Assembly (NCBI GenBank): GCA_020091685.1
Contig: CM034599.1
Coordinates: forward strand, 21,624,424 to 21,688,423
Reading direction: 5' to 3'
DNA length: 64,000 nt
DNA from: Lutjanus erythropterus
Taxonomy: Eukaryota; Chordata; Actinopteri; Lutjaniformes; Lutjanidae
The position numbers and the translations under genes were made by a program. Below the pieces are notes generated by a model. The model was given only the letters and a program-made list of their open reading frames with translations. It made no database searches and was not told the DNA's origin. Below are positions 45,085 to 56,175 of the stretch, piece by piece (the first letter of the stretch is position 1; every line of letters begins with the position of its first letter).

Positions 45085-48000
45085 AATCTCAAACCAGGGT
45101 GAATTTTGTGTGTTATTTATAGTGTGGCTTTTAGTGTTTATAATTTTTCGCAATTGCCCAACATTTCTGTGTCTGTTGTTAACAAGAAAAGTTCCCTTTT
45201 CGTTTCTTGTTCCTGTCAATTAAAGTATCCCAGAGTCTGATGACGGTTCTGATAAGAATGGCGAGCGAGCGCAAGCGTCTTACCTGAAGATGAATTACTG
45301 ATGGACAGATTGTCGAGGTGATTGAAAGGAGGAGATGGAGTGAATTACAGCTGCAGTAGTTGGCAGTGGGCTCATGTCTTTGAGATGACGCGGGCTGCGA
45401 GGTGTGGCTGTGTGACATTAATTCACACATTACCATACCTGCCACAGGCATCACACATGGGAGGACATCTGTCCACCCCAGCCATGTGTGAGGTAGACGT
45501 GTATGCAAACAAACATCCATGCATTCACACACACAGAGGTGTGAACCACCTCCATCACACTCCTCTCTTGTACTCAACAGTTGAGTCACTCCCTCAAAGA
45601 CAAGTGGTATTGACAGAAGTATGCAGTTAGCACTCTGTAGCAGCAGCAGTGTGTGTTTGTGTGTGTTTGTATTCAGCGTACACACAAAAAAGGGGTGTAC
45701 CTGCCACCGATGGGGTCCACACTCCCAGCTGTCATTTTATAACAGCTTGTACACAAACTCATTACATCCAACACCTACTCCTGTCACGTACTGTACACTG
45801 GGGGTGCATAAGTGTGTGTGTATGCATACAAGTCAAGTATATGAATTCTCCATAATTTACCTGCAGTCGTCTGTGTTGGAGTCTTGTTTGGGAGTGACAC
45901 AAGGTGACAGCTTGTGCGTGTGTGTGCGTGTGAGATCGTTGGTGTTTGAACCATCTACCTCTTCTGAATGTGTGAGGAGCATACTTGCTGGTTTTTTCCC
46001 TCACTTTTTCAGTGTGCACATCTGAGTTATGAGTGAGGAGCACGAACTCCATCGGTGATAGTGTGTTTCCCAGGGGAAGGCACCTAAGAGGACCCAGCAG
46101 TCCCGAGCATTTGTTGTCAGCTTAGGAAGAGGACTGCCAGCCTCTGACAGCCCGCAGCCTTGGAACCTGTCTAAAAGGTGTCACCCAACTCCACCAAGTC
46201 TCCGCTCTCAGGCTATTGTTGCTGCTGTGGACCTCTTTCCCGCCTTTGTGTTTTGGACACCGGAGTAGAGATGTCCTCATTTAGAGAGACCTTGCAGACA
46301 TGGCATTGTGTCACTGTAATGGAGGAAGTTGTTCTTACATGCAAACAATATGTGTAGAGGGTCCTGTCTTTAAGTTCTTGTCGCTGCTGCGTCGTCAGAG
46401 TTGTAGGTTATTGTCTAATTAGTGGCAACTCCTTTCAGGCCTTTTTAATCTGCAGCCTGACATTTAGAATTGATTTATAATGGCGCAGTGATTGCTTTGA
46501 TAGTCGAATGTACTGTTTCACTATCTCAGCTGAGATGCAGGATGCTGCAGGAGAAATTACCATTGTAATTAGTTTAACGTATTTACCACCTCTGTTATTG
46601 TCTACATCTGTGTGTAAATAAAGAGAATGAGAATTTACTACATACTTACATTTAAACCTGTTTTACACAGGACAAAAACACCCAACATCATCTGGCTTTT
46701 GACTTCATTGGGAAAGGGTACAGTATGTTGTGGTATGGCAGCATTACTCCTGGGTCAAAGGACCTTGTTATTCTCACTGGAAAAACATGTTGATTTATTT
46801 TAAATTGTTAATGTTAAAATGATTATGGTGTGATATTTGTGGGGGGTCTGGATAAACACATTTCATTACCTATAAATTCTTCCCAAACTCCCTGGTATCA
46901 GAATCAGGAAATGTTTGGTTTTCATCAGCTGTAACTTAACATGTCTTCTATCCAGCTGAAAGCGAAAACAGCAACGCAGGAAAGAAACTAAACTTCAGAC
47001 TACAGAGACTCACTTAGAAGCTACAAAAGTACTGAGAGTTGAACGCACACATACTCTTATAGATGTCTCTCCCTCTGGTCTCCTGCAGTTACAAGTTGAG
47101 TCTTGGCTTTCCAGCGTGTTCATGACATAAAACATGACACGTTAGAAATGACAAAACAAACAAACAATGCAAACTTGTCGACTGGCAATGAGAAAGTAAT
47201 CAATTGTCTGTTTATTGTCTTTTAATTGTGGTCTAGTAATGTTTTTAGTTTCATTTTGCAACTTCTGTGATTGGAATTTTGTCACAACAGTAAAATCTGC
47301 AAATATGCTTGCAAATAAATTTTAATTAGTTAATGTGTTAACAGTTTATTATCTGGACAGAAGGAGAACAGTTTGTGTGTGCATGAGAGAGAGCAAGAGA
47401 GAAGAGTGGGGAGTCATTGTGAGGCTCTCATTAGCATAACAAAATGTTGGTTGTTATTACCATCAGTCCATCAGTCCCACCTCTTTGTTTTGTTGATTTA
47501 ACAATAAAAATTAAAAGATTGTTTTTTGTTTTTCAGAAAAAAGACCCCGGTTTTATAGCAGTTCCGAAGTTCTGATGAGGAGGAGACAGGAATTCACAAC
47601 TTCAAACATTTCAAATGTGTTAAAACCCTAAAACTATCAATACCCACTGATAACGTAGGTGTAAAATGTGCTGTTACTAATCATCTTTGTTTTAAAATCG
47701 ATTTTTTTGTGTGAAAATGTTGGCCTTTTAAAGTTGTATTGCAGATTCCCATAAACTCCATCTGGGTTTACAAAGGGTTACCTGTACCTGAAGCTCCTCT
47801 GTCTCACTTCCTCATTTAAAAAAAGGCAAGAATACTCCTCTAAGCTTTCTATTTTTTGACAAATTCATTAAATAATGTTATCAGACGTGTCTCATGTAAA
47901 CATGTAAGTTCTGTAGAGCTTCTAAATCAAAGCTAAATACGAGTTACGGTTTAAAAACGTGTATTTTGATTAGCATTAAGAGAACTCTGAACAACTTTAA

Positions 48001-49799
48001 AAAATACAGGAACATAAGGAACATAGAAAGCTGTTTACAGGTGATTACATACCACACGAACGTAATCTGTTTCATTTTTACAGCTTACAAAGTGCACACT
48101 TTGGTATTTTTTGTTTAATCAGACAGGTAATAACATTAGTTCTATGACGTAGATTAAATGAGTCAACACAAAACACAAAATAAAAAACAAAACAGGAGTA
48201 AAAAGTATGGATGAAAGAAGCGTCTGAGGCAGAGCTGGGGGATGTGGAAAAAAGAGAACCAGAGGAGGAGCGTGAGAGAGGTAGAGGAAGAAGAACAAAC
48301 AGTTTCCTACTGTACTCTTAATGTATTAGGAGCTGAGCCTCCCCCCAATATAATGGGACGGGGGGATTAGGGGGATAATCCAGCGTGTCTTTTCTTTTCC
48401 TCCCATCCTTGTTCCCTTTACCTTTCCACTAATTTTCTCCCTCTTACTGTTCTGTCGCCACAAGATGCAGACAAGACAGCGCTAAAGAGAGAATCAGCGC
48501 AACAATTAGTGTGCGTGCATGTGTGCATTTGTGTGTTCGCGTGAGTGTGCGTGTATTTCTGTGAGACAACTCCAATGGGAGAATCTGAGAGGCTGAGAAT
48601 AATTAGCTCCAGTCTAATGCCAGGTCAGCCTTTTCTGGCATCAGTCTGGATAGAGGGCTTCTTGTATACGTGCATGTGTGTAGGTGTTTCATTTATGGAA
48701 TTTCAAAGTGTCTTTCGCCACATGTCTGTGCCCTATTCTAAACAGTTTACGTTGAGGTGAACACTGGCAGACAACATTTGCAGTTTATTCGTAGAGTTTA
48801 TTCTTTCCCACTGCCCTTGACCAGTCTCTTAACACAGAGAGCAGGCAGATAAGAGAGGATTTACACACAATACTAAAGCCATTAGCGTCTGGCTTTTTCT
48901 CCCTCTGTCTCTCTGGGGTTTGTTTAGCGTTATCAGATCCACTGGGATGTGTGGATGGCAGATTGAATGTCCACAGCCATGGAAAAGGCCAAGGATGTCT
49001 AACCTCCCATTCACACGCTGCTAGCCTCATCAACAGAGGGCCCTTTGTCCCACAGCAGTCAAGGAGATGGACAGTACAAGATAATTGCATTCGGACAATA
49101 ACCGTCTCCTCTGTTTGTTTGAATGTGTACAGTCTCTTTGGGATGAAATGGTAGACGAGTGTGTCTGCGTAGGAGGGAGGGAGGGAGGAGGGGTGAGTGA
49201 TTCTGTTTGTGTGTCTTTGTGTGTCTCTGAATTTCTCGATCTGTATGCAAGTATGAATGAATGGGCTTGATAAAAGATTTTTGGAGCGGTATCCAATAGT
49301 GAGCTGTCATCGCCTATCTCAGAGGGTGAATGCTGACTGGCGAGGACTAGACAGTGAAGTCATAACTTGACTGATAAGATTCTTCAGGAGCTGCCGTTAA
49401 ACCCAGAAAACCAGCAGGAGAGACCGCGGGGAAGCCAAATGGATGTGAATGACAGGGAGCGGAGCTGAATGGCAGCATCTGAACTATTAGCTCCCTCAAA
49501 TGCTCACTTGTTTCCTCCCATGATGTCACTCCTTTATGGCCCAGGTGCAGTCGAGCGAACATCATCGCATGTTGGAAAGATGTATGTGATGGTGTTTGTG
49601 TCAGTGTTTTTGGTCCATAAATGTTTTTAAAAAGTGTCGCAGTATATTAGGCTGAGATGGTGTTAAAATTTTCAAACTGGCCATTGCCCAGGCCACACGT
49701 CCCAAAATGTCAAGAAGGGAAATATTCTTACACCTTCTTAAAACCTGAAAAATACAACTACACACCTAAAGACTAGCTTAATTGCATTAACTCATTGTA
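45085..49799. other. Long non-coding stretch, no gene
   Basis: Several CA/GT-rich patches (45480-45560, 45640-45690, 45810-45950, 48505-48560) produce open frames up to 168 codons with no domain. 47330-47475 contains a SOX/POU-like composite listed separately. An acceptor-like TTTGTTTTTCAG (47537) opens a frame of about 30 codons without a donor. 49640-49800 may be part of repeat family R. Confidence 0.5.
47430..47446 (-). promoter_or_regulatory. SOX/POU composite-like motif
   Basis: Minus strand reads CATTTTGTTATGCTAAT: a SOX HMG core TTTTGT, one base, then the POU octamer variant ATGCTAAT. The arrangement and spacing match the vertebrate Sox2-Oct4 composite (CWTTGTNATGYWAAT) apart from one base. 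Function cannot be inferred from a single match. Confidence 0.25.
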
Positions 49800-50385
49800 A
49801 CACACATTTCATTCAAACTAGACAGACAAAAACAAAACAAAACTCACCAAATATGTCTTGGTTAGTCTTTCCACTGTTCCAACAATCATAAACTCTGATT
49901 GTGTCGAAATAGATCCTTAATTCTCAGAGTTAGATGTGAAAATATTCTGGGGCTATTTCCTCTTACTTGTTCTTGGACTTGGGTGTGGGCTGTGCCGCTA
50001 AATGACAGTGTGTAGCTAAGCAGCAGCTCTCACTCTTTCAGACCATTAAAACAGCAAAATAAAATAACAAAAACAAACATTTGGCTGAGTCCATCACCGG
50101 TTGGTTATCTGGTATATTGTAACAATCACCCGTCCCCACAGTATATCTATACTACTATACTAAACTATACTAAAAACAGCACCTACCCTGAGTCTCCTGG
50201 TCTGCACACCATAAATTGTTTCATCTGCCAGGCAGACAGCATTTATAATAACTATACAGAAATACCCAGTCTTCTCACAGATGGTCTCATTTGCTCATGT
50301 AGGTGATACAGAAGCATCAGTATTAAACTGAGACTGTTTCATGACCAGTTAAAGACTTGTAGTACATTTGAGGGTGGTGTTATTA
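49800..50385 (+). repeat. Unclassified repeat family R, fullest copy
   Basis: Left part TTCATTCAAACTAGACAGAC, AAACAAAACTCACCAAATAT and TGTCTTGGTTAGTC recurs at 63855-63915. Right part 50215-50385 recurs at 29280-29475. Also contains CTAAATGACAGTGTGTAGCT and AAGCAGCAGCTCTCACTCTT. Three loci define a dispersed family. I see no terminal inverted repeat or open frame. Confidence 0.6.
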
Positions 50386-52096
50386 TAAGAGGTGTTGTTT
50401 TGCTGAATATAATGCAATCTCTTACAACAACACAGCTAACTATGACCTTGATGCTAAAACATAAAAATGAATTAACACCTCTATGAAAGTGTCAATATAA
50501 ACTGAACATGATGTGAATCATAAGAGTAGACTTTATTGCACCACACTTGTATTGGATTGCATTAGACAGTACAAATCTGCTTTATGAAGTGGCCTCTGAG
50601 TGTACTGCGCACATGACTGATGATATTCTCAGGACAAAGGATAATACACACTATCAAACCTATTGACACCTGAATTTGTTTTTTGACATTTTATTTTTCC
50701 CATTTAGTTACAAATAAATATTATATTATATTAGTAAATATTTGATAAATGACATATTATTTTGTTTTCTTGTTTATGTATTTTGTTTAAAGCATATTTC
50801 ATTCAGTCTTGAATTGTATTGAATGTGATTTGCTGGATTTCACCTTTGAGCCAAAGCCTAATCTACTCCCTCCACGTTGCTCCCACTTGTGTACAGTGTA
50901 ACATTCAACACAAGACAGACTGTATTAGATACACTTCACAGACACGGCTATGCGGCACCGCTGCTTAATGTACTTCTTAAGGCATAGTAAGGAGGGGAGG
51001 CAGGGTAGATTGTTTTGGTTTTGTAATGAATAGAGTGGTCCGGTGTAGAACGTCAGCCACTGTTGTCAATTATCGCTACTCTCTATGAGCTGTGCTTGAC
51101 AGAGAAGAATCACAGCCGGCGCCTGGATCACTTTGTCACTCACTCCGCCTTTCCTTCCTCAGTCTTTCTTCCATTCATTCTCCCGAGTCCCATTGTGCCT
51201 CCATCTCTTGGCATTCCCTCCGCCTTTCCCTTCAGACGTTCACCCACTCCTTTTAAATCTTGTTTATTCTTGGCTGCACCGTTTTTTTAGTTACATTGTC
51301 AGTATATAAATATATTTATCTTCATTCTCGTATTTCTGCTGCCTCTCCTCTCCTCTCCTCTCCTCTCCTCTCCTCTCCTCTCCTCTCCTCTCCGTCATAT
51401 CTTTTTCTCCACAGAGGGTGTAGTGGGGTTGACAGGCAGTGAGCTCACAGTTGTAACCTCGCTGCCACCATGCCAGGCGAGGCGCCACTTGAGGGTTTGG
51501 CTGCAGATTGAATAGCTCCCAGAGATGTCATATTCAGACAGCCTCCCTGAATTACATTTCCTGGTCTTCCTGCCTGGCTGCCTGCATGCTTCCACCAATC
51601 AAATAGCCCGGAGTTGCCATGTGGCTGCCCACTCCTCTCTCCCCGTATTTCCCCTCTCTTCCTTCCTTTCTCTCCCCCTCGTTCCCCCACTTACCATCTC
51701 TGGGGTGTGTCCCTCACAGAAATTATTCCTTCACCACTTGTCCGCCGATCCAACCACTGTGAGGCAGACCAGCAGATGGGCGATCTGATTGGCTGTCAGC
51801 TTATGTTTATTTCCTTGTTGTCAGGATGTCAGATGAGATAAAACATTGTTCTGCTGTATTTGTCATGTCCTCACCCTGGGGTTCATAAGAAATGAGAAAA
51901 GTTTAGGTTATGGGACATGTGGTCGAACAGATTGGCCCACGGCTGTCAGAGGTGTCCCACTGCATAATTTTTTAAATACATTTTCTTTGACTTCTATTTT
52001 TGACCATCTGTCACTGACACACACTTTTGTGCCTTAATTCTGCCAAGATTCAACTGTGTTCATTTACCCTAATAATCCAGAAGTTTGGAAAAAGTA
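50386..52096. other. Non-coding stretch with pyrimidine tracts
   Basis: No gene recognised. 51140-51250 and 51625-51690 are C/T-rich. The pentanucleotide array lies between. Overlapping frames on both strands at 51290-51840 are products of these tracts. Confidence 0.5.
51343..51393 (+). repeat. (CTCCT)n pentanucleotide array
   Basis: About ten uninterrupted CTCCT units, pure pyrimidine on the + strand. Same unit as 26208-26286. Confidence 0.95.
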
Positions 52097-52801
52097 CAAA
52101 CCCCAATTCCAACAGGCTGGAGCCCTGTGTAAGTAAAAACAGATTGAAATGATTTGCAAATCCTTTGTATTCTCTATTCAGTTGAATACAGTACAGAGAC
52201 AAAATATTTAATGATAAAAACTGATTAACTTTATTTTTTTTTGTAAATATACACTCATTCTGAATTTGATGGCAGCAACACATTCCAAAAACGTTGGGGC
52301 AGGAGCAGCAAAAGACTGAGAAAGTTGTGGATATTCCACTAAACACCTGTTAGGAACGTTCAGGTAAACAAGATAACTGATAATCAGTTATAGTACGATG
52401 ATTGGGTATTATAGGGGCATCAGTGAAAGCCTAAGTTATTCAAGCAAGAATGGAGTGAGGTTCACCATGTTGTGAAAAAATGCATTAACTAGTCACATGG
52501 TTTGTCAAGGCACAGTTTCAAGGAATTTAAGGAGTTCACCATCTACAATCCAAGGCCACAAACCGACACTGAGTGCCTGTGATCTTTTTGGAAAGAATTT
52601 AACTTTCAAAATTTCAACATTTAGTGTCTTAATGCTTACTGAGTGTTGTTTAAAGAAAAGGTTCCTTTTTTGGAACGTGTTGCAGGCATCAAATTCAGAA
52701 TAAAGTTAATCAGTTTAAGAATTGCATATCTTGTCTTTGTACTGTATTAAATTGAATATAGGCTGAAAAGTATTTGCAAATCATTACATTACTGGGGTTT
52801 G
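52097..52801 (+). mobile_element. Tc1-like transposon, internally deleted, ends intact
   Basis: Exact ends: TA (52095-52096), CAAACCCCAATTCC..., ...TTACTGGGGTTTG, TA (52802-52803). Long arms of about 130-200 bp pair across the element (TTGTAAATATACACTCATTC near 52240; GCATCAAATTCAGAATAAAG near 52687). Between them is the promoter-side sequence AAAGACTGAGAAAGTTGTGG and the start of a transposase, then a deletion. It is 705 bp where relatives with an intact gene are about 1.6 kb. It could only have moved with transposase from elsewhere. Confidence 0.9.
52497..52600 (+). pseudogene. Tc1 transposase remnant, N-terminal HTH part
   Basis: The frame reads GTVSRNLRSSPSTIQ then GHKPTLSACDLF, aligning with the Tc1 helix-turn-helix and linker (family form TIARNLGISSSTVHN... 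GRKPTLNARD). The recognition helix region survives, and the DDE catalytic domain is wholly deleted. It complements the copy at 7360-8280, which keeps only the catalytic end. Confidence 0.75.
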
Positions 52802-54087
52802 TACTATGAATTATATAATATGGATACAAAATATAATTAAATAAATGAAATATAATAATCACTTCTTTCAATCCAGACATTAGGTCACTCACAAAAAACT
52901 TTGCTGTAAAAGAAAATTTGGCTGGGAGATTGTGATCTTAACATTTCAATGAAAACAATACCTTGAAAGTATATACAGTATATACACCCAGAGGAGTCCA
53001 GCTGAAAAATTGAATCATCATAGCATGTGTTTGGCCCGGGCCAGTAAACTTCATTGTGGTTTTCTTGTTACTGTGTATGACCTGATCTGGCCAGAAGGTG
53101 GGTTATGTGAGCTGGAGGAGGACAAGAGAAGCCCAGTGAGGTTTTATTGTGAAGGAGTGGAGGAGAGCCTCGGCTCATATAGCTGTCCCTCCATAAATTG
53201 ATTAATGAGGAACAGCTTCATGTGGAAAACAGAATGTATCACACACCGCAGGTACACACTCATATGCAGGACATGTGCAGATAAACACACACATGAATAT
53301 TCTCGTGCACGCGCACATAAGCGTCCAAGTGCACCCTCTGGAAGTGGATGGAGTTTGGCTTTCTGCACTAACAAACAGGTGGTGGATTGGACATTCATAC
53401 CCGCACATGTACAAAAACGCATAAACACACACACACACCTCAGGTGGTGGAGTGAGCTCCCATGCTGTGTGGATTTGTATCAAAGCCGAGACATAAAACT
53501 GAACTGGCAGACTGGGAGCCGTAGCACTCCAACCCTCCAGTCTGCTGCTTTGGGTCGACTTTCAGTCCGTGTGTGCGTGTACATGGTTGTTTAAGCATGT
53601 GAGAAAGTAATGTATGCAAGGAAGTGATTTTGCTTGCACATTAGTGTGTGTCTTTGTGCTCAAAGATTCTTTTTTTGTTCAGATTTGTGCTTCTGTTTTT
53701 CAGATCAGCCCTCCAGTTCTTGGCACAACCCCTTCTACCGCCTGTCCTTGAATGTAAGCTGGATACTGGAGGGTGCTGAAAAGTTGTTGGATTACAGAGC
53801 GCATTATTGTGGGTTGAAATATGTTAGTCTGTATATGGGTGCATTATCACCCCACACAATTAGGATTGTCTGAATTTACTCTGGATGACCTCAGCTCGCA
53901 TGACAGAGGCGATGAATGGACAGAGTTTTTTACCATGGTAATGAGGTACAAAGGAAACATGCATAACCGCTTACTTATGCACGTGCACATGCACAGTTGT
54001 GTTCACAGACATATGGTGAACTACACAAGCACAGACATACAGTATGCGTGTCGTGTACGCAGACGGATGTATCACAGTCGTAGAGTC
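52802..54087. other. Non-coding stretch, one exon-like interval
   Basis: CA-rich patches at 53275-53300 and 53420-53438 underlie the open frames on both strands. The only splice-bounded open interval is at 53704-53753. Confidence 0.5.
53704..53753 (+). other. Exon-like interval, weak candidate
   Basis: Preceded by TGTGCTTCTGTTTTTCAG, an excellent acceptor, and followed by GTAAGC, a good donor. It is 50 bases. In its third frame it reads QPSSSWHNPFYRLSLN without a stop (phase 1 in, phase 0 out). One other frame is also open. I do not recognise the peptide. It is the best splice-bounded open segment in the window but could still be chance. Confidence 0.22.
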
Positions 54088-54317
54088 AGACTGATATATG
54101 GGTTGACTGATACTATCACCTTATAATGGCCTGTCATTGGTCCCTATCATTATTGGCATATACCTTGTCTGACATGTGCCTCTATGAAGCTTTTTTTTTT
54201 AAACAGACCATTATGTAGATAATCTTTATTACATGGCTTTAGAAGCTGCATTATCAGGTTTTGTATCAGATCAAATAAAACTATTTCTAGACGCACATAA
54301 TATTCTAAATCCTGTGT

Positions 54318-54815
54318 AATCTTCATTCAGACCTGAGCACATTACAGTGATGACAGCCAGTTTGAAAGTCTTAGATGACTTAAAGGCTGATATTGATAAA
54401 AAGCTCTCCTGTGTTGCTATGTTTATTGATCCAACCAAAGCATTCGACTGTGTTGATCATCTCATGTTAACTAATATCCTGATGAAGGCTGGCACTGGTC
54501 TTGAAGTGGTCAGCTGGTTTCAGAGTTGTTTAACTGATTGCATCCAGTGTGTTAGGTTTGGTAGCGATGTTTATGATGCTGTTGTTCTGAAAAAGGAAGC
54601 TCCTCGGGGGGGGGTCAATTTTGGGGCTTCTTTTTCTATTTTATTGTGTTTGAACAACATACTGTATGTATGCTGATGATACAATCCTGTATTCCTCTAC
54701 TTCTTCTTCTAAAATAGTGGTCACAAACTTTCATGCCCTCATTGAATTGAAACCACTTTTAAATGCAGTCGAAACTAAGGCTATGCTATTTTTGTCATTT
54801 ATAATTATTTTTAAT
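54318..54815 (+). pseudogene. LINE reverse-transcriptase fragment
   Basis: The frame from 54347 carries palm-domain motifs of non-LTR retrotransposons: AMFIDPTKAFDCVDHLMLTN (family AxFxDLSKAFDTVDHxxLL), then VVSWFQSCLTDCIQCVRFGS (WFxxYLxxRxQxV), then a damaged GVPQGSVLGP block read as APRGG. After a frame change, YADDTILYSSTSS appears at 54669-54707, holding the catalytic YADD, followed by LLNAVETKAMLFL-like text to about 54812. The G run at 54606-54614 accounts for the frame change. Probably from the L2/CR1/Jockey side of LINEs. 5' and 3' parts are missing. Confidence 0.85.
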
Positions 54816-54849
54816 TAATTAAAAACACAGGTAAAAGTTTAGTTTCAGT

Positions 54850-55130
54850 GTTGTAATGTTGGACAGTAATGTTTAGTGTTAAACTGTATTCTATATCCTG
54901 TGTATTATGTTCCATACAAAGAATATTGGCCAATATATCGATATTGGAATTATTGTTATTATTAAAAATACCCATGAAAGTTTACTGTGTCAGTGACCTG
55001 ATGTCATTTTGGGCAGTAATGTTTAATGTTACCACTACGTCTTATTACAAGGTATTTGATAAGCACATTTAAAGGGTCATTGCAATATTGGCCGATAAAG
55101 CAGTATTGGAATTTTTTTTACTCCTTAATA
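54850..55130 (+). repeat. Imperfect tandem duplication, about 155 bp
   Basis: CAGTAATGTTTAGTGTTA (54862) recurs as CAGTAATGTTTAATGTTA (55014). AATATTGGCCAATATATCGA and TATTGGAATTATT (54923-54956) recur as AATATTGGCCGATAAAGCAG and TATTGGAATTTTT (55083-55117). Offset is 152 to 160 bases. Confidence 0.7.
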
Positions 55131-55185
55131 TTCTTATCAGTATTGGCCACAGAAATTCAGTATCAGTCGAGCCCTACACAGTATG

Positions 55186-55779
55186 CTGATTATTACATAG
55201 GCATGCAAACATGCTCACATGTCAGCGTGATGCTTATTGTGGTTTTTTATGGCGGTGGAAATTAACATTCTCTATGGTTTTGTCTCGTACGGGAGGGGAT
55301 GACGGGAACCATAAATCTACTTGATCTGCGTACAGTGTCATGGCATATTACACACCCTTTTACTGTGGCTTCGTCTTAGCAGTGATAGCGATACCGCATC
55401 GTTTCGTCTACACACATGAAACTCACACACACAGTTGGTGCACAAATCCCAGCCGCATAGCTCCCCATGTTGCCTGTCTCCGGCCCATGCTGAGTGTGTA
55501 ATGAGCGGAGCTTGAGTAAGATTAAGGCAGATATTGTACGGCGTTGGAGGATTGGTTTCACTTTGAGCCTCAGTGTTGTGGTGGAGCGCACTCCAGTGCT
55601 TCTGCTGGCTGGCTGAATGACCAGCAGGATCCCCACTGTTAGGCTCCTGTCATTTGTCATAGTGCTTTTGCTCGACATTGCTAATGTGTTTCGAGGCAAA
55701 CACGTACCACCCATTGGGGGGTATTTTTTCTTTGCAAATGTGAACACTGTCGTAAACTGTAAGGAGGCGCACTGGGATG
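55186..55779. other. Non-coding stretch, no clear feature
   Basis: No gene or repeat recognised. The open frames at 55376 and 55617 face each other and have no domain. Confidence 0.5.
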
Positions 55780-56175
55780 ATGGCCATGAAAGGAAGAGAG
55801 GCAGTGGTAAAGAGGAAAAGATAGTAGGGATAGGAGAAGGGTTGTTTGAGAGGAGAAAGAAGAAAGGGGGGGGGTCTCAGATATGTGATGTGGTTTGTTG
55901 GCTCCCTGTGAAGCACATGAGGAGGGTAGAGGGGAAGTGATTGTGAGAAGAGTATGGTGTTATGGGGAGGAGGGAATTAAAGAAAGTGCATAGGGTTTAG
56001 AGAGCAGAGAGAGGGAAGAACAGAGAGAAAGAACAAGGCCGCAGAGAGAAAAGGGGGGATAAATAGAAACAGAGAGGCTGAAAGACAGGAGAAGAAGAAG
56101 AAGAAGAAGGGTTGAAAAGCTCACGATGAGAGGAAAACATTGAGAGGGAGGGAGAGGAAGAAAGAGAGGGTCCAA
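55780..56175 (+). repeat. Purine-rich region with (GAA)n
   Basis: Nearly 400 bases strongly biased to A/G on the + strand. It includes a nine-G run (55866-55874), GAGAGAGG words and about six GAA units at 56091-56109. Confidence 0.8.

Larger units (their letters stand above)
54088..55185. mobile_element. Composite: CGATAT-type MITE around a LINE fragment
   Basis: Left part ACTGATATATGGGTTGACTG, ATACTATCACCTTATAATGG and CCTGTCATTGG. The right end reverse-complements to TAGGGCTCGACTGATACTGA. These are the tips of fish elements starting TAGGGCTCGACCGATATATCGG. The interior holds a LINE piece (54318-54815) and a tandem duplication (54850-55130). Whether the LINE inserted into the MITE or two elements abut is not settled. 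Confidence 0.55.

Noticed and set aside
45275-45300. Minus-strand TTCAG|GTAAGA junction
   Set aside because: Poor pyrimidine tract. Its presence shows that such junctions arise by chance on both strands.
45179-46052. Overlapping open frames up to 168 codons on both strands
   Set aside because: They run through CA/GT-rich DNA in several frames at once. There are no motifs, splice context or codon bias.
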